A DNA stretch of 64,000 nt from Ignelater luminosus (GCA_011009095.1 VTPC01000861.1:55732-119731); one strand, 5' to 3'; counted from the stretch's first letter, positions 47,444 to 59,808 are shown. Numbers and translations are program-made. Notes: generated by a model from the letters alone, not told the origin.

Positions 47444-50400
47444 AATAACTTACCTAACAAATTTAATAAAATATTGAAAATTTATAATTCTGCATATATT
47501 GCATTGCCTGTTACGGTTGCTATGCGTTGCTTAGAAACAGAATAAAATTAGTTCGTAAATGATTATTTTAGGGACTTGTTCCTAAAACAATTATTTTAAG
47601 GACCGTAACGGTTACATAAGCAACTACTTTAGAAGTAGGTTTTTTTAGTCTAGTGAGAACTACTAACTACAGGCAGTTATTTGCAATTTAAACGAACTAT
47701 AAATAACAAAATAAAATTCAATTGGTTGACGGTAATAAGCAAAAAGGACGTGCCGGTTTCTCGTTTCTCCAAGAAATTGAAAAACTCATGTTTTTTATAC
47801 CTACGCAGCCGCAAATTGTTTTGGGAAAATAAAAACATGAAAATATGAAAACCCGGTTAGTGTCATTTCTCAAAGTGGACAGTGATAATATTACGTCAGC
47901 AAGTTTACTCTTGTTGTCCTCAATAGTATAATCGCAATCGCAACTGTTAGACAAGCACATTACTGCTTACTCACTCAGTTCTACTTGTAATCTTATTTTT
48001 TATTACTATCTATGTATAACTTCTAATTTCTCTTGATCAGTCAATCCACCACCACTTTCTACTCATAATTTTAAAAAGTCAAATCTATAACGTTAGCTTT
48101 CAGAAATTCTTAGACGAATTAGTTTTTTATACCTTTCATTTTCTGGTGATAATTGCTTGTAAAAGTTTACTTTTCGCCTTTAGAGAAATTCTTTGTATTG
48201 TTTTAATGAGCTTAAAATCTAAGTTACTTGTAATATTACAAATCCAGACTTGTAAGTTGACTGATCAAAATTTTGATAACCTAATTACTTTACGGGTGGC
48301 TAATTGTTAAAGTAGTTTTAGCACCATTAATGACTTTTTTTTCTAAATGAGTTTTTTTTTCTATATCCTCTATGATATATTTCTAATTAAAGCTATCGTT
48401 CTCAAAACAAATCTCGTTTACCCTCAAACATGTTTGTCTAAATCTCTTAAGATTACTTTTTATATGAATTAAGATAAAAAGAGCATTAAATTACTATAAA
48501 ATAAAAAATGAGATTCCAGCTTTGTAAATGACAACTTGATGATCCCATGACTAATGAATTTTCGCGATTCAATGCGACTATCAAAATCAAGGTGACTCTA
48601 TCTATTTATGTTTCAAGTGCAAAGTACTTTTCGTTGCGATTTAATTATATAATTTCAAGGATAATACATTTCTCTACAAATATTTCAAGTCATGTGATTA
48701 AATCTATTAAGTATGAGGATATATGCATATTTACTTAAAAATTTCGAATTCATGCTCGGCATGCATCAGGTGTTTAGATATTCAAAATGTGCAGCAGAAC
48801 AAACCCGTTGACATTGAACTGAAGTGGCAATGATTATCTAAATGTATTCTAAAAAAGTATTATAAACTTTTTACTTTTTTGTTTCGTGAAAAAAATTAGG
48901 TATGGAATATAATGAGAAGTATCGCCTTAAGGTAAAAAAGATAAAATATGTATACCAGTTAGCAGATGTATCATTAGTTCTTTGCACTATCTCATTAAGT
49001 AAATGTTAAGTCGCGCTAACTGAAGGTCGACTGGTGCATTAGTCCCAAGTATTATACACATACGTTTTATCTTTATATATGTTACATAAGTGAGTGATTT
49101 CATACCTACGCTAATTGCCATTTCCATTTCCACCGACAATTAGAATATCGTCAGAAGGAAAAATCATCAGCACATATGACCAAATATTTCTAGTTATGTA
49201 ATCAGCCATAAATATAAAGGTAAGTACGCTTTTGCCGTTAATTGTGTAGAAGACATTTTATTTATTTACTTACTAGATCTGTATTTTAAACGTCTTGGTT
49301 ATAAAACTAAAGACGGTTTTAATTACAGTCCAACCGCAATAGATATGATTTGCAAAGGTTAGATGACTTTTTATTCAAGGTCAAAAACGAGAACCTTCTA
49401 TTTATACCCGAAAAGTTTTGGCAAACTCGTTTTTTGCATCGGTATAAATTGACTACAGTAACTGAAGGTTATAAATGATGTACCTTTGCAAATGACCATC
49501 CTTTTACATAAAATACAATGATTTTAAAGACACTGTCATATTTTTCCACTGGAATAGGGAACTTTCAGATTTTTCTTTTTTTATCAAAATAATTTTACAA
49601 TTAAAATATTTTGCTTAGTGTTTACTAAAAGATATTTTTTTCTTTACTGTGGATTATGCTATTAATTATTAACTAAGTACTAATATCTAAAACAGAGTTC
49701 ATATGCTCAGAGCATTGTCATTCTATTTATAAAACTATCAAACAGAAACTGCAAATTTGATTTGTTAATTACACAAAAAACAATAAACAGTGAATAATTA
49801 TGAAGTTATAGAGCAATGAGCAAAGTTGTATCGTCACGTTTGCTTATGCTTAATGATAATAATGTAACGCAGATAATGATAAACATTCTCGAAGGTCAAC
49901 CGAAGTGATTACCTTGGAAAATGTAACCCCGCCAATTACTATTTACAAAACCCACAAATTACGTTATGAGACAAACAAATCAGTCTGTATTGTTTGGGTA
50001 CGTCACAAGAACAATCCAACTAAAGCACTGTCAAGATATGCCGAATAAATATAACATTAGAAAATCATCTGGGTAATGGATCCTCCTATCACTATAATAG
50101 TTGATTCTTTACTAATGTGTCACATCTTAGTTACCATGGCTGCAAGTTCAACTTTACCTTTATTTAGATGGTCAAAACAAAGTCTACGCTACTACATGCT
50201 ACCTAATAATTTTCTAGTAGCAAGATCTCTTTGCGGATTCTTAAACAGCAGCTCCAAGAGTTCCAGATTTAGTTGAGCGTAAAACGTTGAACGTCCCTCA
50301 GGCCCAAAGACAGTTTTTACACCCTTAGATGAATAAAGGCTCTCCGCTAAAGCGTTGGGCTTCAACTTTGTCCAAGGACATAAACTGTCTCTTTAGGCCC

Positions 50401-51209
50401 TTCATACATAAATAACTATTACAACACTTCATTTATATTATTAAATCAGTTACAGCTTTCCAAAGATGAGAAAAAGTGAAATATTGAATAAAAAAAAGAG
50501 AGAATTTTGGATTTTACGCCAGAGGTGAGGAATTATACAGTCTAGAGGGCCAAACTTGAAAAATTATTACTATCTAATAACGCTCGCGTATGAAGTAGTA
50601 GGCAGCAAATTTCCTGAACGCGGCGTCGCGCATTACCTGTTGCACAATTTAAAAGTACCTACCTAGTCCGAATCAAACCTTAATTGTGCATTCCTAATTC
50701 AAGCTGACAGTGTGTAGCAGATGATGGTTTGAGATTTGTTCGTTTTGTCTAGTTGCTTTCAATTGTAATACGCTACATATAACATAATAACGTATAGGTG
50801 AAAGGTTCTGCGAAATTCTGATAAATGCAAAAGACCTAATAATAGGCTAAACTGTTTATGGGAATTGTTCAATGGAACACTATGCATGATTATAAGGTAC
50901 AGCCAAAACAATCCGTTTAAGAAGCTTGCTCAATAGAGATTGAGAAAACACTGTATCATGTCAATCTATGACTAACCAAAAACCTCACTGCTCAAGTAGA
51001 TACTTTTTGGAACAAACACAATCCCAAATGAACATTTGGAGATTGGAAGTTGACAAACTTTCTTATAAAGTCAGTAATAAACAACAAATATACGAATGAG
51101 ATTTATAGAAAATTTCGATTTCCTCATCTAAAAGAAATGAGTATAAAAGATGCCAGAAAAAAAACTTGAAAAAGAAAAATCAAAAAGCTAGAATCTCGTT
51201 CTTCTAGAC
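47444..51209. other. AT-rich non-coding stretch with small hairpins
   Basis: No coding sequence recognised. Small inverted repeats include TTTTAGG...CCTAAAA near 47568-47590 and a longer imperfect pair at 50299-50325 / 50373-50400 built on GGCCC.AAAG.ACAGTTT. Confidence 0.5.
50299..50400. repeat. Imperfect inverted repeat (~27-bp arms)
   Basis: Left arm 50299-50325 and right arm 50373-50400 share AGG.CC.AAAG..ACAGTTT in inverted orientation, with indels. Possibly a small element remnant. Confidence 0.5.
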
Positions 51210-52170
51210 CAGTGTTTTTCAATCTGTGGGTCGCGACCCCCAAGGGGGTCACGAAGTCTTGCTCGGAGAGTCGCGGTTGCAAGCCAGGTAAAAGTAAAAA
51301 GCAAGGGTTATAGGTCCTACACTACAATAAAAATACAACAATTTCAGTGAGAAGGATGTGCCTGTTTATTCTTTAATATTTTTTCTAATCTTGGTTCTAT
51401 GTTTGATACGCAAATAATTAAATCATTTTCCAATTGGAGCCTATTTCTCTTCTTAGTTTTTATGTTAACCATTGAAGAGAAAGTTAGTTCACATAAGTAG
51501 GAAGTGGCGAAAGTAACTAATAATTTCAAAGCTTCCCTTGCCAACTCTGGATATTCTTCTTTTCTCTTCATCCAGAAGACGTCAGTCGTTTGCGAACTAA
51601 ATTCCATCTATAAGATTTTCTTTCATCTTCGTTGGCAGATCAGCCAGTTGTACTGACATATCTAAAAAAGGATTTAGTATCCATCTATGCCCGTTGTTAA
51701 CTTGAGAGTTCAGTTATGAAAAGTAACTGAACAGTTTCTCTTCCAAATTTTGCAAGCTCTGTACCATGCAAGGAATGTGAGAACTTACAACCAACGATTG
51801 GTCGATTGCAATTTCTTCGACAATCTTCTGAACGCAAGGAAAAGACTCATACATCATTTTTTCTTTGACCACAAACGAAGTTTTGCGAGGAATCCCTTGA
51901 TTTTATCCTTTGCCGTTAGAATTTCTTCTCTCCCTTGAAGTCTCTTATTTAAAATATTTAGGTGGTTGAAAAGATCAGCGAGAAATGCTAATTTTAATAG
52001 CCAAACAGGGTCACAAAAATAATTCCCATAGTCAGATTTAGCATCTTGGTAGACGTATAGATTCAAAAATTGATCGCCAGAGCGGAGTGCGACCGCCCGC
52101 TCGCCGCATTGTTACGGTTACGGTCCTACTTAAAAAGGGGTCGCGTATTCAAAAAGATTGAAAAACACTG
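51210..52170 (-). mobile_element. hAT element, internally deleted, with perfect 8-bp target duplication
   Basis: TTCTAGAC occurs immediately on both sides (51202-51209 and 52171-52178), an exact 8-bp duplication that fits the hAT preference for a CTAG-centred target. Ends read inward CAGTGTTTTTCAATCT for 16 bases with no mismatch, followed on the left by the GGGTCGCGACCCCC palindrome familiar from Charlie-type hATs. The element is 961 bp and contains only the C-terminal part of a transposase on the minus strand. Confidence 0.95.
51344..52066 (-). pseudogene. hAT transposase C-terminal part (ZBED5-like), frameshifted
   Basis: From right to left: WLLKLAFLADLFNHLNILNK and IKGFLAKLRLW (52066-51854); then, in another frame, GHRWILNPF and LADLPTKMKENLID (about 51690-51600); then FWMKRKEEYPELAREALKLL and SYLCELTFSSMVNIKTKKRN, with RLQLENDL (51607-51344). 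The last piece is the hAT dimerisation domain. The zinc-finger BED domain and the first part of the catalytic core are missing, so the copy is non-autonomous. The order matches the ZBED5/GTF2IRD2-like hAT group from memory. Confidence 0.88.
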
Positions 52171-55100
52171 TTCTAGACTAATGCGATCATTATCGCTTAC
52201 AAGGAATGACTTCTTGCAAGAAGAGAATAATATTAGAGTTGGCAGTTAAAGCTAAATCGTTTAAAAAGCTCCATATAAACCCACTTTATATGAGGTTTCA
52301 ACTTTCAAAAGGGATCTTGAAGCATTATATCTATCCAAACGCAAACCACTACATGTTCAAATGAGGTTTTCAGGGGAACACACATCGAATATCTAGATTT
52401 ATACTGTAACACTTTCTGGTTTAAACATTTTATCAAAATGTTAATTTGCACAAAATTTAAAAAAGAAGCCTTTTGAATCCGTACAACTTAGCAAATTAAG
52501 TAATAAATACAATCCTACTACAAAAAAGGAAACCTAAAATAGAAATGCATATCACACTTTATTTTACCACTTTATGAAGGCTTTATATGCAAATTCGATT
52601 GCATTTAGGTCGTTGCACAGCAGAGCTGTAACTGTCGTGGTTAAGTCAAAGGTCATGGCTACTCATCATATACTTAAAATAAAAAAAATAAATAAATATA
52701 ATAAACGCTTTCAGACAACAAGCATTATATGTACTACTTATATCTTTATCCCACACCGCATACAAAACACTTATTCTTACAGACATTTGCACCGTTATTT
52801 TTCAGTTACCAAAGTAAATAGAGATGTAGGAAAATTCTGCTTAATTTACAATTTTGTTAACTAGCATATGGATACAATTAACCTATACAACTCTGCAGTT
52901 TACTGTAATTAAGTAGATAAAATAGTCTGGGTGATAAGGTAAAATGACAATGACCTTAAAGCACGCAATTTCAGATGAAATGTCGTTTTCTAAAAAAGGT
53001 TAGTTTTTTATTTGCATGCAAAATAATCACAAAAGTTTTATAAATGCAGACTCATTTTTAAGCAGAAACATTTCTGTATATAATTTTTCGAAATATTTCA
53101 CCAAACCAGCTGAAATTTGAGAAATACTAGGTAAAACGAATTACAAACGCTCTAAAAACCCTATTCTTCCATAATCACCTACTACGATCACAAGAATTAT
53201 TCTGGACCAACCGTCTGTCCTATAACAATATGAATCGGTTCGGCTGAATATGCGGATTTTTGGAAAGAGCGTGGGAGAAAGAGTGAAAGGGTTCCGACCA
53301 TTGTAACTAAATGCTTGTCACTCTGCAGATGGCCTTATGCATAACCTTTGTTTGGCGTGGGAGAACTTCTTTGTGCCATATGAAAATATAGATATGAATT
53401 TGCAAAAACTGAAAATAGAATAGGTTCTATAAAGCCAACAACTACTTTATACATTTCTTTCTTAAAATAATTAAAATTTTAAGTGATAAAGGAATGCAAT
53501 AGTTTTGTTTTGAAAATTACAAGTAACTAGAAAGGTTCACAAAAAGGATTATACATTTCGATGCTTTACAAACGCAATCTAAAGAATGCCATCGTTTCAA
53601 TAGGCGTGCATGTAACTGGACATTAGTTAAGCTACACATCTGCTAATACATTTTGAAACGACATCGACATCCCTATTCATGCTATATTATCACAAAGGAT
53701 TGTGCAGGATTATGTAAAAGGACTGCAGAATTGTATAATAGATTATTGTAAAACCAAATGCATCTGCAGCGGCACTTCAAAATGTGCACTCGTTTTTATA
53801 ATTCTCAGAGTAAAAATCCTACACAATTAGCTTGATACCAAATAACATTGTAAATATTCCATTTACGTATTTTCAATATATCATTAATCTCTGATAAAAA
53901 CAGAAGCAATATCTCGGCTACAGATATGTGACAGAATTCAGCAACAAATGTACAAGGCATGAAATTGTATTTACAGACAATCTTCAAGTGGATCTCGCAG
54001 TTTATGCGAACGACAGCTTTTGTAAAAATATATTGTCATGTTTTCCCTTCCTCATATTTATAAAAAAAAACTAGTGTAAATTGAACAACAGAAAATATAC
54101 AAAAATTCTAAATCTGAGATCAAAAAAAAAATTTGTAAATTCTGGTTAAGATTATATCTACGTCAATTAGTTCAGAAGAATATTGTTGCATTAACGTAAG
54201 GGAGTTAAAAGTAAAAACATCTTAAATTTACTTAAATCGTGTCGCAATTAAAAAATAAAAATGATATAACTATTTACTTTTTGTCTGGTAACAAGAGATT
54301 TTTAGAATAATTATTACTACATAATTAAAGCCAGCGATTTAAATTAATATTTGATTTTTTTCATGATAAGAACAGTACTCAAAAACGTTTATTGGGTACA
54401 GATCGTGACAGAGCAAAAAGCCTATTCTCTTATAATTGGTTTTGCTTATCCATTATATTTACTAATCACTATAGAATTTACCATATTTTCTGTTAGATGT
54501 ACTTAATTAATGTATTTACACTCAGCTAGGGTCAGGATTTAAAATAAAATAATCAAATATTTGACTAACTACAAGATAAATTATTTGGTTTCCAACATAT
54601 ATAACTACATAATTAAAAGGTCAAGCAAATATTTTTTCAACAAATAAGTAAATGATTAAATATCGCAAAAATGCGGTAGCGCAGATAACAATGAAACTAT
54701 AAGAAAATATTCGTTTGATTGCGTAGCTTTTGTTTAGAGACATCAAGTAGAAATTAAAGCTTCTAAAACTTTAATTTATAGAAGTTGATCTTCTTAATTG
54801 ACCAGTCAAATTGTGAATTCAAGCTTTCGCTATTTTCCAAACTTTGGTTTTGTTACATCTGCTCGAGTGGTTGAGCGGTTTTGATAGGACACACTTCTGG
54901 TTTTACGATAAAAACAAAAAACTTACGCTTTAAAATCTACACTGTCGTTCAAATATCAGAGTTCTGCGTTGTCAATCAAAAAGAGAAATTAGAGAAAACT
55001 TTAAACTAATTGCAAACTGCGAAGAAGAAAATAATAGAAGACCAAGGTAGATGCCCATCAAGGTAGATGCCCATCAAGGAAGACAGTTGAAAGATACCGA

Positions 55101-55489
55101 AGAAAGGAAATGGGAAGAAAAAAAAAAGGTTCCAGGTCTTTCATCTTTACATCTTTTAAGGAAATTTTTATCATAAGTTTTAAATAATATGCATACGTTA
55201 AATTCGTTGAAGAAATTGCCACGATTGGAATCAAAACGTCTGAACCAACAGTAATGTCGCTAATGGTTTTTTATGTTATAACCCTCAATGTCAAATAAAA
55301 GATTTACTAAAATAGAAAGAAATCTCATAATGGGATTTCTCTCAACACTCGAGAGCTGAAGTATCTAATCCCTATAATAATTGACTAGGAACTTATTGAA
55401 GCAAATTTTTCTATCTAGGCTATCTTGTCTATGCAGAGGCATACACGTTAAATATACCCTAAAACATTTCCCGTTTCTTATATCACATA
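52171..55489. other. AT-rich non-coding stretch with a short tandem repeat
   Basis: No gene recognised. A 16-bp unit, CAAGGTAGATGCCCAT, is repeated 2.3 times at 55043-55079. Confidence 0.5.
55043..55079. repeat. 16-bp tandem repeat, 2.3 copies
   Basis: Two identical CAAGGTAGATGCCCAT units followed by a partial CAAGG. Confidence 0.92.
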
Positions 55490-55521
55490 ATTGAAGACAC
55501 CGGCGCAAAAAGGAAGCAGCT
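55490..55521 (+). repeat. Left terminal inverted repeat of the DUF7869-like element
   Basis: 32 bases from ATTGAAGACACCGG to GGAAGCAGCT. Its core, GCGCAAAAAGGAAGCAGC, recurs in direct orientation at 55585-55603. Confidence 0.92.
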
Positions 55522-55584
55522 GCATATATTTATGATTTTTCGTTTTTAATCGCTATAAGGTAATTCAAAGGCGCTCTATCGATT

Positions 55585-55603
55585 GGTGCAAAAACGAGGC
55601 AGC
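55585..55603 (+). repeat. Internal copy of the TIR core (left side)
   Basis: GGTGCAAAAACGAGGCAGC, very close to the right-end TIR core GGTGCAAAAAGGAGGCAGC. A similar motif, GGTGCAAAAAAGGAGC, occurs at 56680-56695 near the other end. Possible transposase-binding sites (inference). Confidence 0.7.
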
Positions 55604-55762
55604 ACCGTTAACTCGTAAGGGAAATATAATGAATATATAGATGCCTCCTTATTGGATTCGGTTCATACTTTAGCCGCTTTGATGCAACGCGTGCAATGAG
55701 AAGAAAGCAAATTATTTTTACACAAAAATGAAAGAAGATACTGCAGAAACACCAAAAATGAG

Positions 55763-56650
55763 ATGGAGCTGTTAGCTTTTGATTTTCAACAGAATATGCC
55801 TCTCCCCCACGTACCTAGTGGAGATGTTTTTTTTAAACGCCAACTGTGGGAATATAACTTTTGTATCTTTGCAGCCAGTTCTGGAAAATCGTACTTTTTC
55901 ATGCACGATGACCGTAGCCAAGAAAAGAGCTAATGATGTAGTAAGCTTTTTACATTAGTTTCTTGAAAATTTTGTAACATCAACAGTGACATATACCTAT
56001 ATTCTGATAACTGCAGCTCACAAAATAAAAACCAAGTCTTGGCTCAGTATCTTTACACACTTGCAAATACTAATAGATTTGCTAAACTTATACACAGATA
56101 TCCAGAACCAGAACAGTTTCCTGTCTTGTGATCGGAGCTTCGGATTGATCGAAAAGGAGAAAAGGAAACGGGAAAGGATCGTGTTGTCAGAAGAATGGGT
56201 TGTACTGGTAAAAAATACATGCCGCAAATTTATAGTGGTTCCAGTTTTCCAAGAAATGATTTTGAACTTGAACTTGAAGTGCGTGTCAAACCAAAGAAAA
56301 CAAAAATTTGGTATATCTTCTTATCGTATCATGCAGTACAGAGCAAAAGGCGTGGAATGCAGCAGTTTGGCCTTGTTTGTTTACTCTTCAGAAACATGGC
56401 GTAATGTTGACTTTACCTCCTTCAACATTACTCCTCTACTCTGGACCGTTACCACTTAAGCGCCCCAAATACCCACATGTGAAAGAACTTGCAACAAAAT
56501 ATGTGCCTTCTGACTGTATGTGGTTTTATGACCGGCTGAATGTCAAGGAAAAGAAGAACCTACTCAGCCAGAAGAAGATAGCTTTACAGATGATTAGTTT
56601 GTGTTTATTTATTACTTTTGATAACATTTTGTCAATAAATCGCATTGAAA
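55763..56650 (+). pseudogene. DUF7869-like gene, broken by at least four frame changes
   Basis: Frame 2 from 55763 has MELLAFDFQQNMPLPHVP and RQLWEYNFCIFAASSGKSYF; it ends at a TAA at 55931. Frame 3 gives TVAKKRANDVVSFLH, then a stop and FLENFVTSTVT. Next, SDNCSSQNKNQVLAQYLYTL (near 56000) carries the conserved Asp-Asn-Cys..Gln-Asn-Lys block. A shifted frame gives CDRSFGLIEKEKRKRE with another conserved Asp, EEWVVLVKNTCRKF and SSYRIMQYRAKG. A last frame gives VMLTLPPSTLLLYSGPLPLK and KYVPSDCMWFYDRLNVKEKK. The upstream KMKEDTAETPK (about 55728-55760) likely belongs to it too. Function in the family is unproven; a transposase-like nuclease is suspected. Confidence 0.7.
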
Positions 56651-56860
56651 TTTGTGTTTGATATTTTTTTTTACTCTCTGGTGCAAAAAAGGAGCATCTC
56701 CAACGTTTTCTTTTTGATATTGTTACCCAATCAAATTTCCCAAAAGCGTATTTTGTGAGTATATTATGTATTCAGTACTAGAATATGAATAAACCATATA
56801 AATTAAAATAATTCATAATAAAACAGTTTTTTGCTTCTCCTGAAAAAATTGCTAAAATAG

Positions 56861-56892
56861 AGCTGCCTCCTTTTTGCACCGGTGTCTTCAAT
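56861..56892 (-). repeat. Right terminal inverted repeat of the DUF7869-like element
   Basis: Inverted partner of 55490-55521 with 30 of 32 matches. Confidence 0.92.
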
Positions 56893-58055
56893 CGCCTTAA
56901 GTATGTAATGACATCGAAATAGTGCTATGGTGGAAAACTAACCACATATGAAAATTTTTTGATTTATTTGAATTTTAAATCATACTACTGAATTAAAGGA
57001 TCGAATGGTCTGCTACTATCGAAGCTTTTTTTAGCTTAGAACCGGCCTGAACACGTAAATATTTAACAAGCGGTAATAGCAAGTCTGGTATTCTCTGACA
57101 GTACAAAATGAACGATAAGAGGTAATCAAATGGAAATGGAAATTTCTGTTCCGGCAAGTACATAGACTACTAAGAAAAAAACATAGAAACCTTTAATGAT
57201 AAAACAGTCGGTCTTAGATCGCCAGGAAGCAATCCTATACAGGGTTAACCCTTCAGCTATGCCGCGCCGCTATATCTATTGTAGAAGATAGTAGCAATTA
57301 ATGGATTTGATATCTAATACCTGTTGTATTCTTGGTTGCAGTTTTCTATATTCCCAATAATGTTAATTATTCTTGTCAATTAATATATACGATGTCAAGG
57401 GACCAGATAATCACACCTTAAACACGGTTTGGTCAGGTCATTTTAAGCAAAAAATGTAATGAACATATGTTTGGAAACCAATGTCTACGAAGTTACAGTG
57501 ATCTTAATCTATTTAATCACAGAACATATTCAAAATATCCTCCTCCTGCCGCTACGCACATTCTAGCTCTTTGTACAACGTAGGAAGTAGGACTTAGCGC
57601 AGTACGACGCCGACATTCATAATTTTTACAAATGCATCCCTATTGCGTAAATTTTCTTGCACTATACTCTCCATATGTCGTCAGAGATGGTTGTAAAAAG
57701 AAAAACAGTAACTTGCCTACCAAAATGGGGTCGTACCTTATACTATCGTGCTGAAACCACATTCGTCGTTTGTCCTAAAGTTAGAATTTTGACCGTTTAT
57801 TGTCTAAAAATTTCTCCAATGAAGTCTGATAAGCATGTCTTTAAATGTGCATGTGAATAAGTTTTAATATCGATAACTCAAACACAAGACTGTAACTTCG
57901 AAGTGTCTGATATTCGAATATATGTGCATCAGAAGTTGTCGACTTAAATTGATGTGATTATCACGTGTTTAAGGTATGATCATTTGGTTGTGGGCCACCC
58001 TGCATAATTGTAATAAGCTGCTGCTTTTTTTCAATACCGAGTCTACGTAATATTT
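56893..58055. other. Non-coding DNA with possible element ends
   Basis: No gene recognised. TTAACCCTTCAG at 57245-57256 looks like a piggyBac-type end without partner. An 18-bp inverted pair with 16 matches lies at 57410-57427 / 57963-57980, and CCACCCTGCATAATT near 57995-58009 resembles a small-element end. Confidence 0.4.
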
Positions 58056-58116
58056 CGATACCTTAGTTGCAAAACCACGTCAATGGGTGATACGTGGTGT
58101 TGCAATTAAGGTATCG
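58056..58116. repeat. 61-nt hairpin with 25-bp stem and 11-nt loop
   Basis: Arms 58056-58080 and 58092-58116 are reverse complements at 23 of 25 positions. If transcribed from the plus strand, one of the two mismatches becomes a G-U pair. The size fits either a tiny palindromic repeat or a microRNA-type precursor; no other evidence distinguishes them. Confidence 0.9.
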
Positions 58117-59225
58117 ATTTGTTTTCCTTAGAATATCTACAGAATAGATTTAGGCCTGCAAGATTTAATTGGAATATTGTGAAAAACCTTTCAGTGTTCA
58201 CTTTAGGTTTCTTCCAAACAAATTGCAGTAGAAACCTAAAAAATAAAAGAAACTTTAGTAAGAAATAAATGACTCTACTGCTTCTGATGCCCCAATTCAC
58301 AAGATGTCTTACTCCTAATTAAATTTGTTAAAAGGTTCTGCATTATTTAAAACACAAGTCAAGAATACAATAAAAGAAGCTGTACGTTGATTAGAAATCA
58401 TGTTATAGTACTAAACAAGAATAGTCTGTGCTATATTTATGAATATACAATAAATACTCCGCTGGATGTATTCAAAAAAAAAGATTCAAAACAAACTTGA
58501 TTATTTTTGAATTTTGGCTAACTACCTGCATAGTTTATTTGGGTATAAATTCGAAAGATTGCAACACAACTGTCAAAATGTCACATTGAATCTAACTTTC
58601 ACCGACAGCATGAGCTTTGGACAACGTTATCTTCTTTTCTTTACCTCTAGCGTACATTAAATTCGAAAATTGAAAGAAGATTGAATGCTACGATACGTTC
58701 CATGTTTGTTTTTCTTTCAGAAAAACATTTTGCCAAGCTTTAACACTGCACTGCGAGAAATTCTATTTGAAAAAGATTTTTCTAAGCATGGCACAAACTT
58801 CTAACAATATAATAGAGCTTCTAGCTTCATGGAAAAACGAGCAGCAATAGTAAAATCAAATACAATGTCCAAAGAGACACAGTCAACGTGTCGAGGAAAA
58901 AATGAAATAGAAATGTAACTAGAGGTAATTTTTGCGGGACATGCAGCCAAAACAAATTTAAAGAATCGTTTATTAATGATAATTATACACTTTTTATTTT
59001 ACTTTCTGTGCTTTTTTTGAATTCAAACATTAAGATTAATATGATACGTTATTTACCTACTAGATCATGGTTTCCAAAATCTAGTTTCAGCACTTTCAAA
59101 ATCTTTTCCAGTGGCAAAGAACATTAAAGTATCATGTTTTTATCTAGTTTCATAGACTACACCACTGCTTGTTAGAACTTTTTATAACTATATGGAATAA
59201 AAAAGTGAGAGCAGAATGATAAAGT
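58117..59225. other. Non-coding DNA, no gene recognised
   Basis: No domain or structured repeat seen. Confidence 0.5.
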
Positions 59226-59447
59226 TTGCGGCATCCTCTATCCCCTGAAACACGGAATAAAGCAATAAGCGCTGTAAAACTCCTGTCTAGGATAATTAGT
59301 CGCGTGCTGAGAAGCAGTGATTCGAGATTCCGAGAAATGAAAACTGGAGCAACAAGTGTGCGACGCTCGGCATTCACAGCGACGGATGCATTTCACGGAA
59401 AAGTCAGAAGATTACAACGCCTGCAATTCAAGAGGATTTTTATTTGA
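59226..59447 (+). pseudogene. Possible R1-clade LINE reverse transcriptase scrap
   Basis: An open frame in a GC-richer block reads NKAISAVKLLSRIISRV followed by RSSDSRFREMKTGATSV and later VRRLQRLQFKRIF. This resembles the region after the catalytic block in R1-type LINEs ('KA......LSR..PN.GGP....R.L......S...YGAP.W......R..L...QR'). The central motif is degraded, so the call is tentative; a host-derived exon is the alternative. Confidence 0.35.
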
Positions 59448-59808
59448 GTTCTTGTCAAGTATGTGTTTACTACCTTGTTAAAAGTGGGTACTTCAATAAA
59501 TATTTATCCCTTTCCTTACCGTGAGATGAACAGCGATACTAGCTTTAACCTATATTTAGCATTCGTTTGGATCTGCGCTATAATTTGAGCTTTCGTTCTT
59601 TCCCTGGTTTTACCTCAAAAGGGTTTATTGTAGTGGTTTGAATGTTTATCTGGAAACTGCAAAAACGGATTTTTTTATTAAAAAAGTAAGTTGATGTTTT
59701 CTTATTCTACTTTTACGATTACTAACAGTATCCTTAATGTACCATAAATAAAGAGAATTTTGTTTGGCATTTTTATGTTGCAGACGTGTATATTTTCACC
59801 TTTTTCAG

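Larger units (their letters stand above)
55490..56892 (+). mobile_element. TIR element carrying a DUF7869-like gene (inactive)
   Basis: 32-bp terminal inverted repeats at 55490-55521 and 56861-56892 differ at two positions; both start ATTGAAGACACCGG. The 1.4-kb interior contains a broken gene in plus orientation whose blocks (AFDFQQNMPLPHVPSGDVFF, SDNCSSQNKN, CDRSFGLIEK) match the family that I remember as DUF7869, a suspected RNase H-fold/DDE-type domain common in arthropod and cnidarian repetitive genes. If the repeat starts at GAAGAC, the flanks are AATT on the left and AATC on the right, a possible imperfect 4-bp target duplication. Confidence 0.75.

Noticed and set aside
57245..57256. 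TTAACCCTTCAG resembling a second piggyBac end
   Set aside because: No inverted partner with TTAA was found within several kilobases and no piggyBac coding sequence is nearby.
57410..57980. 18-bp inverted pair (16 matches) as ends of a 570-bp element
   Set aside because: Similarity stops abruptly outside 18 bases, no target duplication and no coding content; may be chance.
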